Shown in pieces: positions 16,212 through 24,707 of a stretch of 64,000 nucleotides of DNA; positions within the stretch are counted from its first letter, which is position 1, and every line of letters starts with the position of its first letter. The translations under genes were made by a program, and so were the position numbers. The DNA comes from Streptomyces sp. Edi4 (GTDB taxonomy: Bacteria; Actinomycetota; Actinomycetes; Streptomycetales; Streptomycetaceae). The stretch spans positions 7,688,001 to 7,752,000 of the forward strand of contig NZ_JBEJGY010000004.1 of assembly GCF_040253615.1 (NCBI RefSeq), in the 5' to 3' direction. The notes below the pieces were generated by a model. It did not search any database. It was given only the letters and a program-made list of their open reading frames with translations, and had not been told where the DNA came from.

Positions 16212-16584
16212 CGACCGGTCCGGGCACCAACGAGGAGTCGACCGCCACGGCGTGAGCGGTTGCGGACGGGCGGCCGTCGCGGGTACTACGCGCTCGCCGG
16301 CCGGGTTCCGGACGCGGTCCCTGATCTCGATGTGACCTTCCTCGACCGCGATGTGGCCGGAGCTGACGAGAGCGGTCTGGCCGCGGCCCGGGGGCGCAAG
16401 GACTTGGCGCCGGTCATGCTCGGCTCGGGGATCCTCCAGCTCTGCGACTGCATCGGCGTCGCCTGGTGCGATGAGTCCGGATCTACGATAGCGATCCGTC
16501 GCGGGCCGTGGGCCTGCGCCGCCGCAGAGCCTGAGCGCGGCCGGCGCACCAGTGTCCGGTCCGGCGACAGCGAAAAAGCGCGCG
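16212..16584. other. gene-free stretch with a possible protein fragment
   Basis: A plus-strand frame at about 16260-16540 reads GGRRGYYALAGRVPDAVPDL and GILQLCDCIGVAWCDESG, which looks somewhat protein-like but starts only with TTG, has no ribosome site and later runs antisense through the next small gene. It may be the remains of a gene. No family was recognised. Confidence 0.35.
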
Positions 16585-16806
16585 TCAGGCTGCTCCGTAC
16601 TCGTGCGCCGGGGCGCCCTGCCACGCGATCTCCGGGGAGTCGCCGTCGACCATGGCCTCGGCGTCGGTCTCGTCGATTCCTGACTGCCGGAGGAATTCGA
16701 TGACGTCCAGATCGGAGTAGGCCACTCCGATGTCCTGGCCGAGGGCGGTCACATGGCGGCCGCCGCGACCGAGGGGCCTGTGGACCACGATGGGTGGTTC
16801 GATCAT
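16585..16806 (-). CDS. small conserved hypothetical protein
   Basis: A 73-residue acidic protein from ATG 16806, preceded by GGTGGAAGC. It contains PPIVVHRPLGRGGRHVTALG, then SDLDVIEFLRQSGIDETDAE and a WQGAPAHEY tail. Its compact size and normal codon use support a real gene of a small Streptomyces-specific family, but the function is not known. A 32-bp tandem repeat lies about 100 bp upstream, possibly in its promoter region. Confidence 0.55.
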   Translation of the reverse strand: MIEPPIVVHRPLGRGGRHVTALGQDIGVAYSDLDVIEFLRQSGIDETDAEAMVDGDSPEIAWQGAPAHEYGAA

Positions 16807-16905
16807 GCTTCCACCCTGGCCCGTCGACCCGGCTCGCGCATGCCGGGACGGGGCCGGGTGTGGGTCGGCGGTGGTGCTCTGCCTGAAGGACGTCCCGCTC
16901 ACTGT

Positions 16906-16994
16906 CTGCCGGGACGATGCCCATGCCCGCCCACGGTCTGCCGGGGCGATGCCCATGCCCGCGCATGGGCTGCCGGGACGATGCCCATGCGGCG
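16906..16994. repeat. 32-bp tandem repeat, nearly three copies
   Basis: Units at 16906-16937, 16938-16969 and (partial) 16970-16994 begin CTGCCGGGACGATGCCCATG, the middle one with a single A-to-G change, and diverge slightly toward the end. Copies are contiguous without spacers, so this is not a CRISPR array. The sequence is noncoding as far as can be seen. Confidence 0.9.
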
Positions 16995-18040
16995 TCGTCG
17001 TGCTCCGAAGTGGGCCGGCCGGATCGGACAGTGCGCGGCGGCGGCCCGGCCGGGCAACTGCTTACCGGCCATCGGGCGGCCCCGCGAGTGAAAGCGCCCC
17101 CGTACACCAGGTGTTGGGCGGTGCGCTGCCCCTGGCTGGAGCGCGCGGCCTCGCGCCCGGGCTTCCGGGACCGCGCCCCGCGCGCCGATCTTCTGGCCGG
17201 AGAAGGGGGTGCGGGACGCCTGCGGTACGCGTTTTGGACGACGGCGCTGCTCGAATTGGCTGGGGCCCGGTTCGGCGCCGACCAGCCGGTGCATTCTTGA
17301 TCGGATTTCAAGAGGCAGTCAATCTGCGGAGAGGTCGCGCCGAGGGAAGGTCACCCCTTCGCGTTGACGGTTCAATCTCTTGGGCGGCGGAATAGTTTCG
17401 GCTGTCGATGGCCGTCATCCCGTGATCGTGATTACCCTTCCCGGCTCGGTGAAAACCGTGGCGGAATTGTGCTCTTTACGGTCCACTGGTCGACGGCAAA
17501 GCTGTGCGGCAACAACCCGAACCGATAACGTTCCCGGTGGCCGAGGTCGCTGTTTGTGATCCATCGGCTTGATTGATCTAAAATCTGGGTCCGGTCAATG
17601 ATGAACCTGATGCCAGCCCATTTCCCGCCGTGCGGAGGCGGCGGGGAGGGTGAATTAACGCGTGGCGGCCGCCGTCGCTCGGGGCCGTCCCCAGACCACC
17701 ATCAGATTCATATCGTGCGACTCGGAGGGACGTAGTCGCGAGGTCTCGGCATATCGTCTCGCGACGAGGTCGTACCACCCAGAAAATGCTGAACGGCTCC
17801 GAAACACCTCGATATTCCTGCTCCCTGCCCTGCGACAGTCGGCAACTGGATTTTCGAACAAGTGGCCCATTCGGGGTCGGATGGCCCCGGGCGCCGCCTG
17901 CTGCGCCGGACTGCGCCGCCGACGTCCCAATGCCGCCGTGCGCCAGCTGGACACGTCACCACAAGACGAGATCAAGCTATAGCTTTTCTTTTCACCTGAG
18001 GCATATTCCACCAGCGGTTTCACCGTTGAGAGGAAGAGGC
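16995..18040. other. 1-kb gene-free region upstream of the lanthipeptide synthetase
   Basis: No gene is convincingly supported in this stretch. GC content falls visibly from about 17300 to 18000 relative to its surroundings. A plus-strand frame near 17200 (RLRYAFWTTALLELAGARFG) and one at 17662-17982 are weakly protein-like but match nothing recognised. The promoter of lanL and any regulatory sites should lie at the right-hand end. Confidence 0.4.
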
Positions 18041-20740
18041 ATGACGAATCACACGATCGAGGTCGATCTCGAAGCCCTGCTTCGCGGGAAACTGGAGGAA
18101 GCGACTACGGGAGCGCGTTGGGTGACCGACGTGGACGAGACGTGGTGCCGCCTCACCAACCGGTCCGCTGTGCAACGCCCTCAGGGCTGGAAGCTGCACG
18201 TGTCCGCCACGGCCGCCTCGGCGCCGGAAGTCCTCATACGGTCTTTGGATGTGCTGCTGGGAGAGAAGCTGATATTCAAGTTCGCCCGCTCGCTCGACCA
18301 GGTGAACGCGCTCAACTCCCGTGCGACGCCCCGAGGAAGTTCCGGAAAGTTCATCACCGTTTACCCGCCCTCCGACGAGGATGCCGCCCGCATAGCACTG
18401 GAGCTGCACAACGCCACTTCGGGCCTGGCGGGTCCCCGGGTCCTCTCGGACCAGCCCTACGCCCCGGGCAGCCTCGTGCATTATCGCTACGGCGCCTTCG
18501 TCGGCCGGCGCAGACTGTCGGACCACGGTCTGCTCATATGGTTCATCGAGGACCCCGACGGCAACCCCGTGGAAGACAAACGGACCGGCCAGTACGCGCC
18601 GCCCACCTGGGCGGTCAGCCCCTTCCCGGCCTCGGTCCCGCTGCCACCACAGCGGGAGAAGGCCGCGAGCAGCCCCGTTCTGCTCGGGCGGCGGTTCTCG
18701 GTGCGGGAAGCGATCCGGCACACCAACAAGGGGGGCGTCTACCGGGGGACGGACGTCACCACGGGCCTGCCCGTCGTGCTCAAGGAGGCCCGCCCGCACG
18801 TCGAGGGGAACGCCGCCGGATCCGACGTCCGTGACTGGCTGCGCGCCGAAGCCCGCACGCTGGAGAAGCTGAAAGGCACCGGCCTCGCGCCCGCGCCCCT
18901 CGCGCTGTTCGAGACGGGCGGCCATCTGTTCCTCGCGCAGGAGGAAGTGCCGGGAGTGCCCCTGCACACCTGGGTCGCCGAGCGCTTTCGTGACGTCGGA
19001 AGCGAGCGCTACCGCGCTGACGCGCTGGTCCAGGCCGAGCGCCTGATCGACCTGGTCGCGGCGGCACACGCCCATGGCTGTGTACTGCGGGACTTCACAC
19101 CCGGCAACGTGATGGTCCGTCCCGACGGCGAACTGCGTCTCATCGATCTGGAGCTCGCGGTCCTCAAGGACGACATCATGCTCCCGACCCGGGTCGGGAC
19201 ACCCTGCTTCAGCGCCCCCGAACGCCTGGTGGGCGCGCCCGTCTCACCGACGGCCGACTACTACAGCCTCGGCGCCACCGTGTGTTTCGTCCTGGCGGGC
19301 AAGGTCGCGAACCTGCTCACCGAGGAGCCGGGCGCCAGGCCCGCCGAGCAGCGGTTCGCCGCATGGCTGAAGGCCTGCGCCGAAGTGCTGGACCTGCCCG
19401 ACGGTCTGAGCGAGATGATTCTCGGGCTGACGAGGGACGACCCCGGCGTGCGATGGGACCCGGCCGCCGCACGTGCGGCGCTCCGCGCGGTGAATGAGCG
19501 GGCGGCTCGCCCCGATAGGCGCCCGGACCCGCCGGAATACGCCGTACCCCCGGCGAGGCAGGACACGTCGTCACGCGACACCACGCAGACGGCCATTACC
19601 GGCATCGTGGACCACCTCGTCGATTCCATGACGCCCGCCGACGACCGGCGGCTGTGGCCCGTGTCCACCCTCGCCGGGGAGACCGGACCGTGCACCGTGC
19701 AGCAGGGCGCGGCCGGACCGCTGGCGGTCCTGACCCGGTACTTCGAGGCGACCGCGGATCCGCGCCTGCCCGCGATCCTGCACGCAGCGGGCAGCTGGAT
19801 CGCCGCACGGTGCGACACCCGATCCATACGCCCGGGCCTGCACTTCGGGGGCCGCGGCACGGCATGGGCGCTGTACGAGGCCGGACGCGCGATCGACGAC
19901 CCCGTCCTCATGGACCACGCGGTGGCCCTGGCGCTGGCGCCGCAGGAGTGGACGCCCAGCTACGACATCACCCACGGCTGCGCGGGAAGTGGACTGGCCG
20001 CGGCCCACCTGTGGCAGCGAACCGGGGACCATAGGCTCGCCGAACGGGTCGTGGCGGATGCCGACCGGCTGGTTCGCGCGGCCCGCCCCGAGCCGGCCGG
20101 CGTGAGCTGGCCCGTCCCCGCCGAGGCCGTTTCCGAAGAGGCCGGCAAACGCTATCTGGGCTTCGCCCACGGCACGTCCGGCATCGGCTGCTTCCTTCTC
20201 GCCGCAGCGGCGATCTCCGGCTGCCCCGAGCACAAGGAGCTGGCGTTGGCGGCGGGGGAACATCTGGCCACCCATGTCGTGATGGTCGGCCGCGCGGCCC
20301 AGTGGCCGGCGCAGGCCACGGACGTACCGACGGCGCCGTACTGGTGCCACGGCTCGGCCGGCATCGGTTCGTTCCTGGTACGCCTCTGGCAGGCGACCGG
20401 GGACGAGAGGTTCGGCGATCTCGCCCGCCGGGCCGCTTGGGCAGTCGTGGAGCGCGCCTCCCGAGCCGCCCTGACCCAGTGCCACGGACTCGCGGGCAAC
20501 GGCGACTTCCTCCTCGACATGGCCCAGGCCTCCCAAGACCCCGTCTACGACGCGATGGCCGATCAGCTGGCCCGGCTCGTCGTCTCGGAACGGGCCCACC
20601 GCGGCAGGCACGTCGTCTTCCCCAACGAACACGGAAACATCTCGACGAGCTGGAGCGACGGATCGGCCGGAATCCTGGCGTTCCTGCAACGGACACGCCA
20701 CCCAAGCCCCCGGCTCTGGATGATCCAGCAGCCGGGCTGA
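18041..20740 (+). CDS. lanL: class IV lanthionine synthetase LanL
   Basis: The 899-residue enzyme has the three LanL domains. An N-terminal lyase domain (about 1-210) carries QGWKLHVSAT and RGSSGKFITVYP. A Ser/Thr kinase domain (about 215-490) has K248 in VVLKEARP, D351/N356 in LRDFTPGNVM and D369 in LIDLELA. A C-terminal LanC-like cyclase (about 540-899) has H645 (THGCAG) and a complete zinc triad, C769 in YWCHG and C814/H815 in QCHGLAGNG. Class III LanKC enzymes lack these zinc ligands, so this is class IV. It phosphorylates and dehydrates Ser/Thr in LanA and closes thioether rings. Start at 18041 after GAGAGGAAGAGG; lanA begins 71 nt downstream. Confidence 0.95.
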   Translation: MTNHTIEVDLEALLRGKLEEATTGARWVTDVDETWCRLTNRSAVQRPQGWKLHVSATAASAPEVLIRSLDVLLGEKLIFKFARSLDQVNALNSRATPRGSSGKFITVYPPSDEDAARIALELHNATSGLAGPRVLSDQPYAPGSLVHYRYGAFVGRRRLSDHGLLIWFIEDPDGNPVEDKRTGQYAPPTWAVSPFPASVPLPPQREKAASSPVLLGRRFSVREAIRHTNKGGVYRGTDVTTGLPVVLKEARPHVEGNAAGSDVRDWLRAEARTLEKLKGTGLAPAPLALFETGGHLFLAQEEVPGVPLHTWVAERFRDVGSERYRADALVQAERLIDLVAAAHAHGCVLRDFTPGNVMVRPDGELRLIDLELAVLKDDIMLPTRVGTPCFSAPERLVGAPVSPTADYYSLGATVCFVLAGKVANLLTEEPGARPAEQRFAAWLKACAEVLDLPDGLSEMILGLTRDDPGVRWDPAAARAALRAVNERAARPDRRPDPPEYAVPPARQDTSSRDTTQTAITGIVDHLVDSMTPADDRRLWPVSTLAGETGPCTVQQGAAGPLAVLTRYFEATADPRLPAILHAAGSWIAARCDTRSIRPGLHFGGRGTAWALYEAGRAIDDPVLMDHAVALALAPQEWTPSYDITHGCAGSGLAAAHLWQRTGDHRLAERVVADADRLVRAARPEPAGVSWPVPAEAVSEEAGKRYLGFAHGTSGIGCFLLAAAAISGCPEHKELALAAGEHLATHVVMVGRAAQWPAQATDVPTAPYWCHGSAGIGSFLVRLWQATGDERFGDLARRAAWAVVERASRAALTQCHGLAGNGDFLLDMAQASQDPVYDAMADQLARLVVSERAHRGRHVVFPNEHGNISTSWSDGSAGILAFLQRTRHPSPRLWMIQQPG

Positions 20741-20811
20741 GCGACGGCGGCTCGGCCGGCCGCCGTCGCCACCTCGCAGAGCACATCACCTCACAGAGAA
20801 GGAGAAACGCC

Positions 20812-20967
20812 ATGGAGAACCAAGACCTTGAGGTTCTGGCCCACCTGCACGCCCTTCCGGAAACCGACCCGGTCGGCGTCGACGAGGCGCAGTTCGGCGG
20901 GACCTGTGCGTGCACCGGTCTGCTGACCCTGCTCAACACCGTCTGCGTGGGCGTCAGCTGCAGCTAG
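20812..20967 (+). CDS. lanA: venezuelin-like class IV lanthipeptide precursor LanA
   Basis: A 51-residue precursor after a clear AAGGAG site. The leader, MENQDLEVLAHLHALPETDP and on to about residue 29-30 (EAQFGG), has the conserved amphipathic helix recognised by LanL. The core is about 21 residues, TCACTGLLTLLNTV followed by CVGVSCS: four cysteines (core positions 2, 4, 15, 20) with Thr at 1, 5, 9, 13 and Ser at 19, 21. From memory this is nearly the same as venezuelin VenA and streptocollin, with changes inside and at the end of the core, so the product should be a compact four-ring peptide. The exact cleavage site and ring pattern are inferred from those relatives. Confidence 0.95.
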   Translation: MENQDLEVLAHLHALPETDPVGVDEAQFGGTCACTGLLTLLNTVCVGVSCS

Positions 20968-20977
20968 TCCCCAGAAC

Positions 20978-21015
20978 CTCCGGCCGGTGGTCGCTTCCGC
21001 GGCCACCGGCCGGAG
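20978..21015 (+). terminator. attenuating hairpin after lanA
   Basis: CTCCGGCCGGTGGTCGC (20978-20994) pairs with GCGGCCACCGGCCGGAG (20999-21015), a 17-bp stem with one G-T pair and a TTCC loop, 10 nt after the lanA stop and 77 nt before the transporter start. Such a hairpin would stabilise a short lanA transcript and reduce read-through into the transporter genes. Confidence 0.75.
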
Positions 21016-21092
21016 CCGTCCCCGTGACCGGCGGACCCACGAGCACCCCTCCCATGGACCGCGGAAAAACTCCGGTAGTTGAGGACTCGACC

Positions 21093-22202
21093 ATGCAGCC
21101 ACCTGCCGACGACCACACTCGTGCCCGGGCACCCCTCGCGCCGGCCACCGGCAGTCCGGACGCCACGCCAAGCGCGGCCGGGCCCGCCCTCGCGATCAGC
21201 ACACGCGGTCTCGTCAAGAGCTACCCCGGCCCCGACGGCACCACCACGCATGCCGTTCACGGCCTCGACCTGGACGTACTGAGAGGCGAAACCTACGCCT
21301 TCCTCGGCCCCAATGGCGCGGGCAAGTCCACCACCATCGCGTTGCTGTGCGCCCTGGCCCGTCCCACCGCCGGGCAGGCCACGGTCGCCGGCATCGACGT
21401 GATCGGGCAGCCGGACCAGGTACGCGCCAAGGTCGGACTGCTCTTCCAGAACAGCGCACTCGACCCGGACCTGACGGCACAGCAGAACCTGTACGTCCAC
21501 GCTCGTCTCTATGGTCTGAGCCGCCGCCACGCCCGGCTGCGCACCGGTGAGACGCTGGAAAAGGTGGGCCTCGCCGACCGGCGGCGGTCCTTGGTGCGGA
21601 CCCTGTCCGGTGGCATGCGGCGTCGACTGGAACTCGCCAGGGGCCTGCTGCACGCGCCCGAGATCCTTTTCCTCGACGAGCCGACCACCGGCCTGGATCC
21701 GCACGCCCGCGCCCAGGTCTGGGACTACCTGCGGGTGGTGCGGGACCAGCACGGAAGCACGCTCTTCATCACCACGCACTATCTGGAGGAGGCCGAGAAC
21801 TGCGACCGCCTCGGCATCATCGACCACGGCCGGCTCGTGGCCCAGGGCACCGCCTGCGAGCTGAGGGCGGCGATCGGGGACGACCGGGTGGCGCTGCGCA
21901 CCAGCGACAACGCCTCCGCGCGGCAGATCGTCGCCGGCGCCGTGCCGCCAGGCGTCACCGTCACCGGGGACAGCGAAGGGGTGACCCTGCGGATCTCCGA
22001 CGGAAGCACCTGGATTCCCCGCCTGTGCGCGGCACTTGAGGCCCATGCCATCGCGGTGCACGCCGCGTCCGCGACCCCGCCGACACTCGACGACGTCTTC
22101 TTCCACCACACCGGCCGCAGCATCCACACCTCCGGGACCCACCGGGCAATGGCCGCCGCGCCGTCGGATCCCGTCGCGGACGCCACCGAGGAGGCCTCAT
22201 GA
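21093..22202 (+). CDS. lanthipeptide ABC transporter, ATP-binding subunit (LanT-type)
   Basis: The 369-residue protein has a proline-rich N-terminal extension of about 45 residues and then a DrrA-type ATPase: Walker A GPNGAGKST, Q-loop LLFQNSALD, signature LSGGMRRRLELARG, Walker B ILFLDEPTTGLD and the H-loop TTHYLEEAE. A C-terminal domain of about 90 residues follows. It should energise export of the lanthipeptide, or self-protection, with the permease whose start overlaps its stop. ATG 21093 has GAGG upstream; an in-frame ATG at 21054 is an alternative. Same order as venT in the venezuelin cluster. Confidence 0.9.
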   Translation: MQPPADDHTRARAPLAPATGSPDATPSAAGPALAISTRGLVKSYPGPDGTTTHAVHGLDLDVLRGETYAFLGPNGAGKSTTIALLCALARPTAGQATVAGIDVIGQPDQVRAKVGLLFQNSALDPDLTAQQNLYVHARLYGLSRRHARLRTGETLEKVGLADRRRSLVRTLSGGMRRRLELARGLLHAPEILFLDEPTTGLDPHARAQVWDYLRVVRDQHGSTLFITTHYLEEAENCDRLGIIDHGRLVAQGTACELRAAIGDDRVALRTSDNASARQIVAGAVPPGVTVTGDSEGVTLRISDGSTWIPRLCAALEAHAIAVHAASATPPTLDDVFFHHTGRSIHTSGTHRAMAAAPSDPVADATEEAS

Positions 22203-23116
22203 CCGCGCCCGCCCTGCACACGCCGGACGCCCACTCCGGCCCCGACCGCCCCGACCGTCCCGATGTCTCCGGCGACGCAGCCGACAGTGCCGACACCAGC
22301 CGGGAAAAGATCTCAGGTCTTCGCCACGAAGCGCGCGCGATCCACGCGCTGGTCCACCGTGACCTGCTGCGCCTGGCGTCCCAGCCCGTCCACACGGCTC
22401 TGATGCTGGTGCAACCGGTCATCTACCTGTTCGTCCTCGGCGGCGGACTGGCCACGTTGATCCCCACCGCGTCCCTGGGGGTCGGCTATCAGAGCTACCT
22501 CTTTCCCGGTGTACTGATGATGACGGTGCAGACGCCGACCATCATGGTCGGGATCCGTCTGATCACCGACCGCCAGAGCGGCTACCTGCGCGAACTCCTG
22601 ATGGCCCCGGTCCGCCGTCCCACCCTGCTCCTGGGAACCTGCGCCGGAGGCACCCTCGTCTCCACGGCGCAGGGTGCTGTCCTGCTCGCACTGGTCGGCG
22701 CCATCGGCCTGCCTTACGACCCAGTGCTGTTGCTGCTGCTCATCGCCGCCATGATCCTGTGCTCCTTCACCCTCACGGCTCTGGCCCTGACCCTGGCCGT
22801 GAGCCTGAGCCGGCCGGAGATCTTCAACATGCTGCTGGGCCTGGTGATGATGCCGCTGGTCCTCTTCTCGGGCGGTTTCTTCCCCATCGCGAACCTCCCG
22901 GGCTGGGCGCACACCGTGGCCGCGGCCAACCCGCTGGCCTACGGAGTGGATCTGCTCCGCCGCTGCATCGCCCTGCGCGTACCGGGCCAGGCGAGCGGCG
23001 CGGGAGTCACCTGGTCCAGCTTCCAGCCCCCGCTCCTGGTCGAAGGCGCCCTCCTGCTGACGCTGGGAACCGTGGCGCTGCTGTGGGCCGCCCATGTGTT
23101 CAGCCGCCCCGAATGA
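22199..23116 (+). CDS. lanthipeptide ABC transporter, permease subunit (ABC-2 type)
   Basis: The 305-residue protein has a charged N-terminal stretch and six hydrophobic segments (for example ALMLVQPVIYLFVLGGGLAT, VLLALVGAIGLPYDPVLLLL and MLLGLVMMPLVLFSGGFFPI), typical of ABC-2 permeases; LFSGGFFPIANLPGW and AAANPLAYGVDLLR are family signatures. Its ATG overlaps the ATPase stop by four bases, so the two subunits are coupled. It corresponds to venH of the venezuelin locus and is the last gene of the cluster, 136 nt before an SRPBCC gene. Confidence 0.9.
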   Translation: MTAPALHTPDAHSGPDRPDRPDVSGDAADSADTSREKISGLRHEARAIHALVHRDLLRLASQPVHTALMLVQPVIYLFVLGGGLATLIPTASLGVGYQSYLFPGVLMMTVQTPTIMVGIRLITDRQSGYLRELLMAPVRRPTLLLGTCAGGTLVSTAQGAVLLALVGAIGLPYDPVLLLLLIAAMILCSFTLTALALTLAVSLSRPEIFNMLLGLVMMPLVLFSGGFFPIANLPGWAHTVAAANPLAYGVDLLRRCIALRVPGQASGAGVTWSSFQPPLLVEGALLLTLGTVALLWAAHVFSRPE

Positions 23117-23193
23117 CGGCGGGCTGCACCCTGCTTCCGGCCGCGGGGGTCGAGGCGGGCGCCGCCCGTTCACGGCGACGCGTCCCAGTGGAC

Positions 23194-23217
23194 AGATAGT
23201 CTGCGCACGGATAATCT
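23194..23217. promoter_or_regulatory. possible operator upstream of the SRPBCC/MarR pair
   Basis: The 24-nt sequence at 23194-23217 is an interrupted palindrome with AGAT/ATCT ends and inner TC-N-G-N-GC-N-C-N-GA symmetry, about 35 bp before the SRPBCC start. MarR repressors bind such sites and often control their own operon; binding is inferred only. Confidence 0.4.
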
Positions 23218-23252
23218 CTCCACAGATCAATTACGAGGTCGGGAGGCCATCC

Positions 23253-23669
23253 ATGTGGACGTACGAGCACAGCATCGAGACGGACGCCGCGCCTGAGGCG
23301 ATCTGGAGCCTGTGGGCCGATGTCGAGAACTGGGGAACCTGGAACGCCGACATCGCGGGCATCCGGATCAGTGGTCCGTTCCGGGCGGGCGCCGAGATCG
23401 TGATGTCACCGGCCGAGGACGACCCGGTGCACCTGCTCGTGGCCGAGGCGCTGCCCAACGAACTGTTCGTCGACGAGGCGCGGTTCGACGGCCTGCTCCT
23501 GCGTACCGTCCACCGGCTGAGCCAGGGCGAGCGGCAGCGCACCAAGGTGACGTACCGGATGGAGATCACCGGAGCCGACGCCGACGAGGTCGGCCCTCGG
23601 ATAGGTCCGGCCGTCACCGCGGACTGGCCGGAGACCATGTCGGCCCTGGTCGAGCTGGCGCAGGCCTGA
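23253..23669 (+). CDS. SRPBCC-family protein
   Basis: A 138-residue START-like protein: WTYEHSIETDAAPEAIWSLW, DVENWGTWNADIAGIRISGP, and the terminal helix VTADWPETMSALVELAQA. Members bind hydrophobic ligands or act as polyketide cyclases; the ligand here is unknown. GGGAGG precedes ATG 23253. Its stop overlaps the MarR start (TGATG), so the pair is coupled and the MarR protein may sense the same ligand. It follows the lanthipeptide permease on the same strand, but a separate promoter is likely. Confidence 0.8.
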   Translation: MWTYEHSIETDAAPEAIWSLWADVENWGTWNADIAGIRISGPFRAGAEIVMSPAEDDPVHLLVAEALPNELFVDEARFDGLLLRTVHRLSQGERQRTKVTYRMEITGADADEVGPRIGPAVTADWPETMSALVELAQA

Positions 23670-24097
23670 TGGCGCTCAACCCGGGTGAAAGTCCCGGCTT
23701 CCTGCTCTGGCATGCCACCTTGCGGTGGCAACGCGACATCGCGGCGGCCCTCAGCCCCCTCGACCTCACCCACGTCCAGTTCGTCCTGCTCGCCTGCGCG
23801 TGGTGGCTGAACACGCGGGGCGAGGAGCCCAACCAGCTGGCGCTGGCCCGTCAGGCAGGCACCGACGTCAAAATGACCTCGCAAGTCCTGCGCGCCCTGG
23901 AGGCCAAGGGACTGATCGAGCGCGAGGTCGACCCCGCCGACACCCGCGCCAAACGCCTGCGGGTCACCAGCGCCGGCGCCGAACTGGCCCCGCGCGCCAT
24001 CGCGGCGGTCGAGAACGTCGACGCGCGCTTCTTCCAATCGGTGGCGCATCAAGACGCCGTGGCCCTGCTGAGCCGCCTGGCCCATCCTGACGTCTGA
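23669..24097 (+). CDS. MarR-family transcriptional regulator
   Basis: A 142-residue winged-helix regulator: LWHATLRWQRDIAAALSPLD, LTHVQFVLLACAWWLNTRGE, the recognition helix TDVKMTSQVLRALEAKGLIE and the wing REVDPADTRAKRLRVTSAG. It dimerises through terminal helices as usual for MarR. Its ATG shares a base with the upstream SRPBCC stop codon. An interrupted palindrome ahead of the pair may be its operator. Confidence 0.88.
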   Translation: MALNPGESPGFLLWHATLRWQRDIAAALSPLDLTHVQFVLLACAWWLNTRGEEPNQLALARQAGTDVKMTSQVLRALEAKGLIEREVDPADTRAKRLRVTSAGAELAPRAIAAVENVDARFFQSVAHQDAVALLSRLAHPDV

Positions 24098-24290
24098 GCG
24101 GGGCGACGACTTCCGGCCGGGGCTGTTCAAAGTGTGGCAGAACGTGTTTAACGGACTGTGCATGACGACCAGCAGCGTGGCCGACGGCACCGATTCGGGG
24201 ACGATCACATGCAACTCATCGGCCGCGTACGGGAGATGGCACCAGGGAGGCAGTCGGGGGGCCGACACCGGCGGCCGGATCAGGGAAGGT

Positions 24291-24533
24291 TCAAGCCGCG
24301 AGGTCTGCCTGGTTCACTTCGGCCCCCGTCACGGTGGACGGCTGGGCGAGGAACATGTCGGCCGCCGCGATGGCGTCCTCCACGCAGGTTGTGGCGGTCA
24401 CCGCGCACAGGGTGGAGGCGACATCTCTGAGCTGTTCCGCCGCGTGGGGGTGCTGCTGGTAGGCGTGGGCAATGCGCGCCTCCGCGTACTGGGCCAGAAG
24501 GACCCGCAGCGTCTTCGAATGGGGTGCAAGCAT
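24291..24533 (-). CDS. DUF5133 domain protein
   Basis: An 80-residue helical protein beginning MLAPHSKTLRVLLAQYAEAR, with LRDVASTLCAVTATTCVEDA and AIAAADMFLAQ, the layout of the DUF5133 family that is widespread in Streptomyces and of unknown function. The start has a GAGAGAGG sequence upstream. It stands alone in its orientation. Confidence 0.7.
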   Translation of the reverse strand: MLAPHSKTLRVLLAQYAEARIAHAYQQHPHAAEQLRDVASTLCAVTATTCVEDAIAAADMFLAQPSTVTGAEVNQADLAA

Positions 24534-24707
24534 CTCAGACAGCCTCTCTCGCTTTTGATCACCGGATTCCCCGTCCTCGGAGTCATATGCGCACCGGCGC
24601 GCACCAGGGCCGGGCCCGGCCGTCGCCTGGTGCCCGCAGCCGTACGGGACAAGGGCCGGGCCGGCGGGCAGGGGCGACTGGGACAGAGCGCGCGGAGCCG
24701 CCTCCGG

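Noticed and set aside
16260..16703. Plus-strand frame with protein-like start (GGRRGYYALAGRV)
   Set aside because: TTG start without ribosome site, no recognised family, and its end lies antisense to the better supported 73-residue gene.
16906..16994. CRISPR-like repeats
   Set aside because: The 32-bp copies are contiguous with no spacers and no cas genes occur in the window.
17662..17982. 106-codon frame in the low-GC stretch before lanL, considered as a regulator or second precursor
   Set aside because: No recognised domain, no leader/core pattern, poor codon bias and no clear ribosome site.
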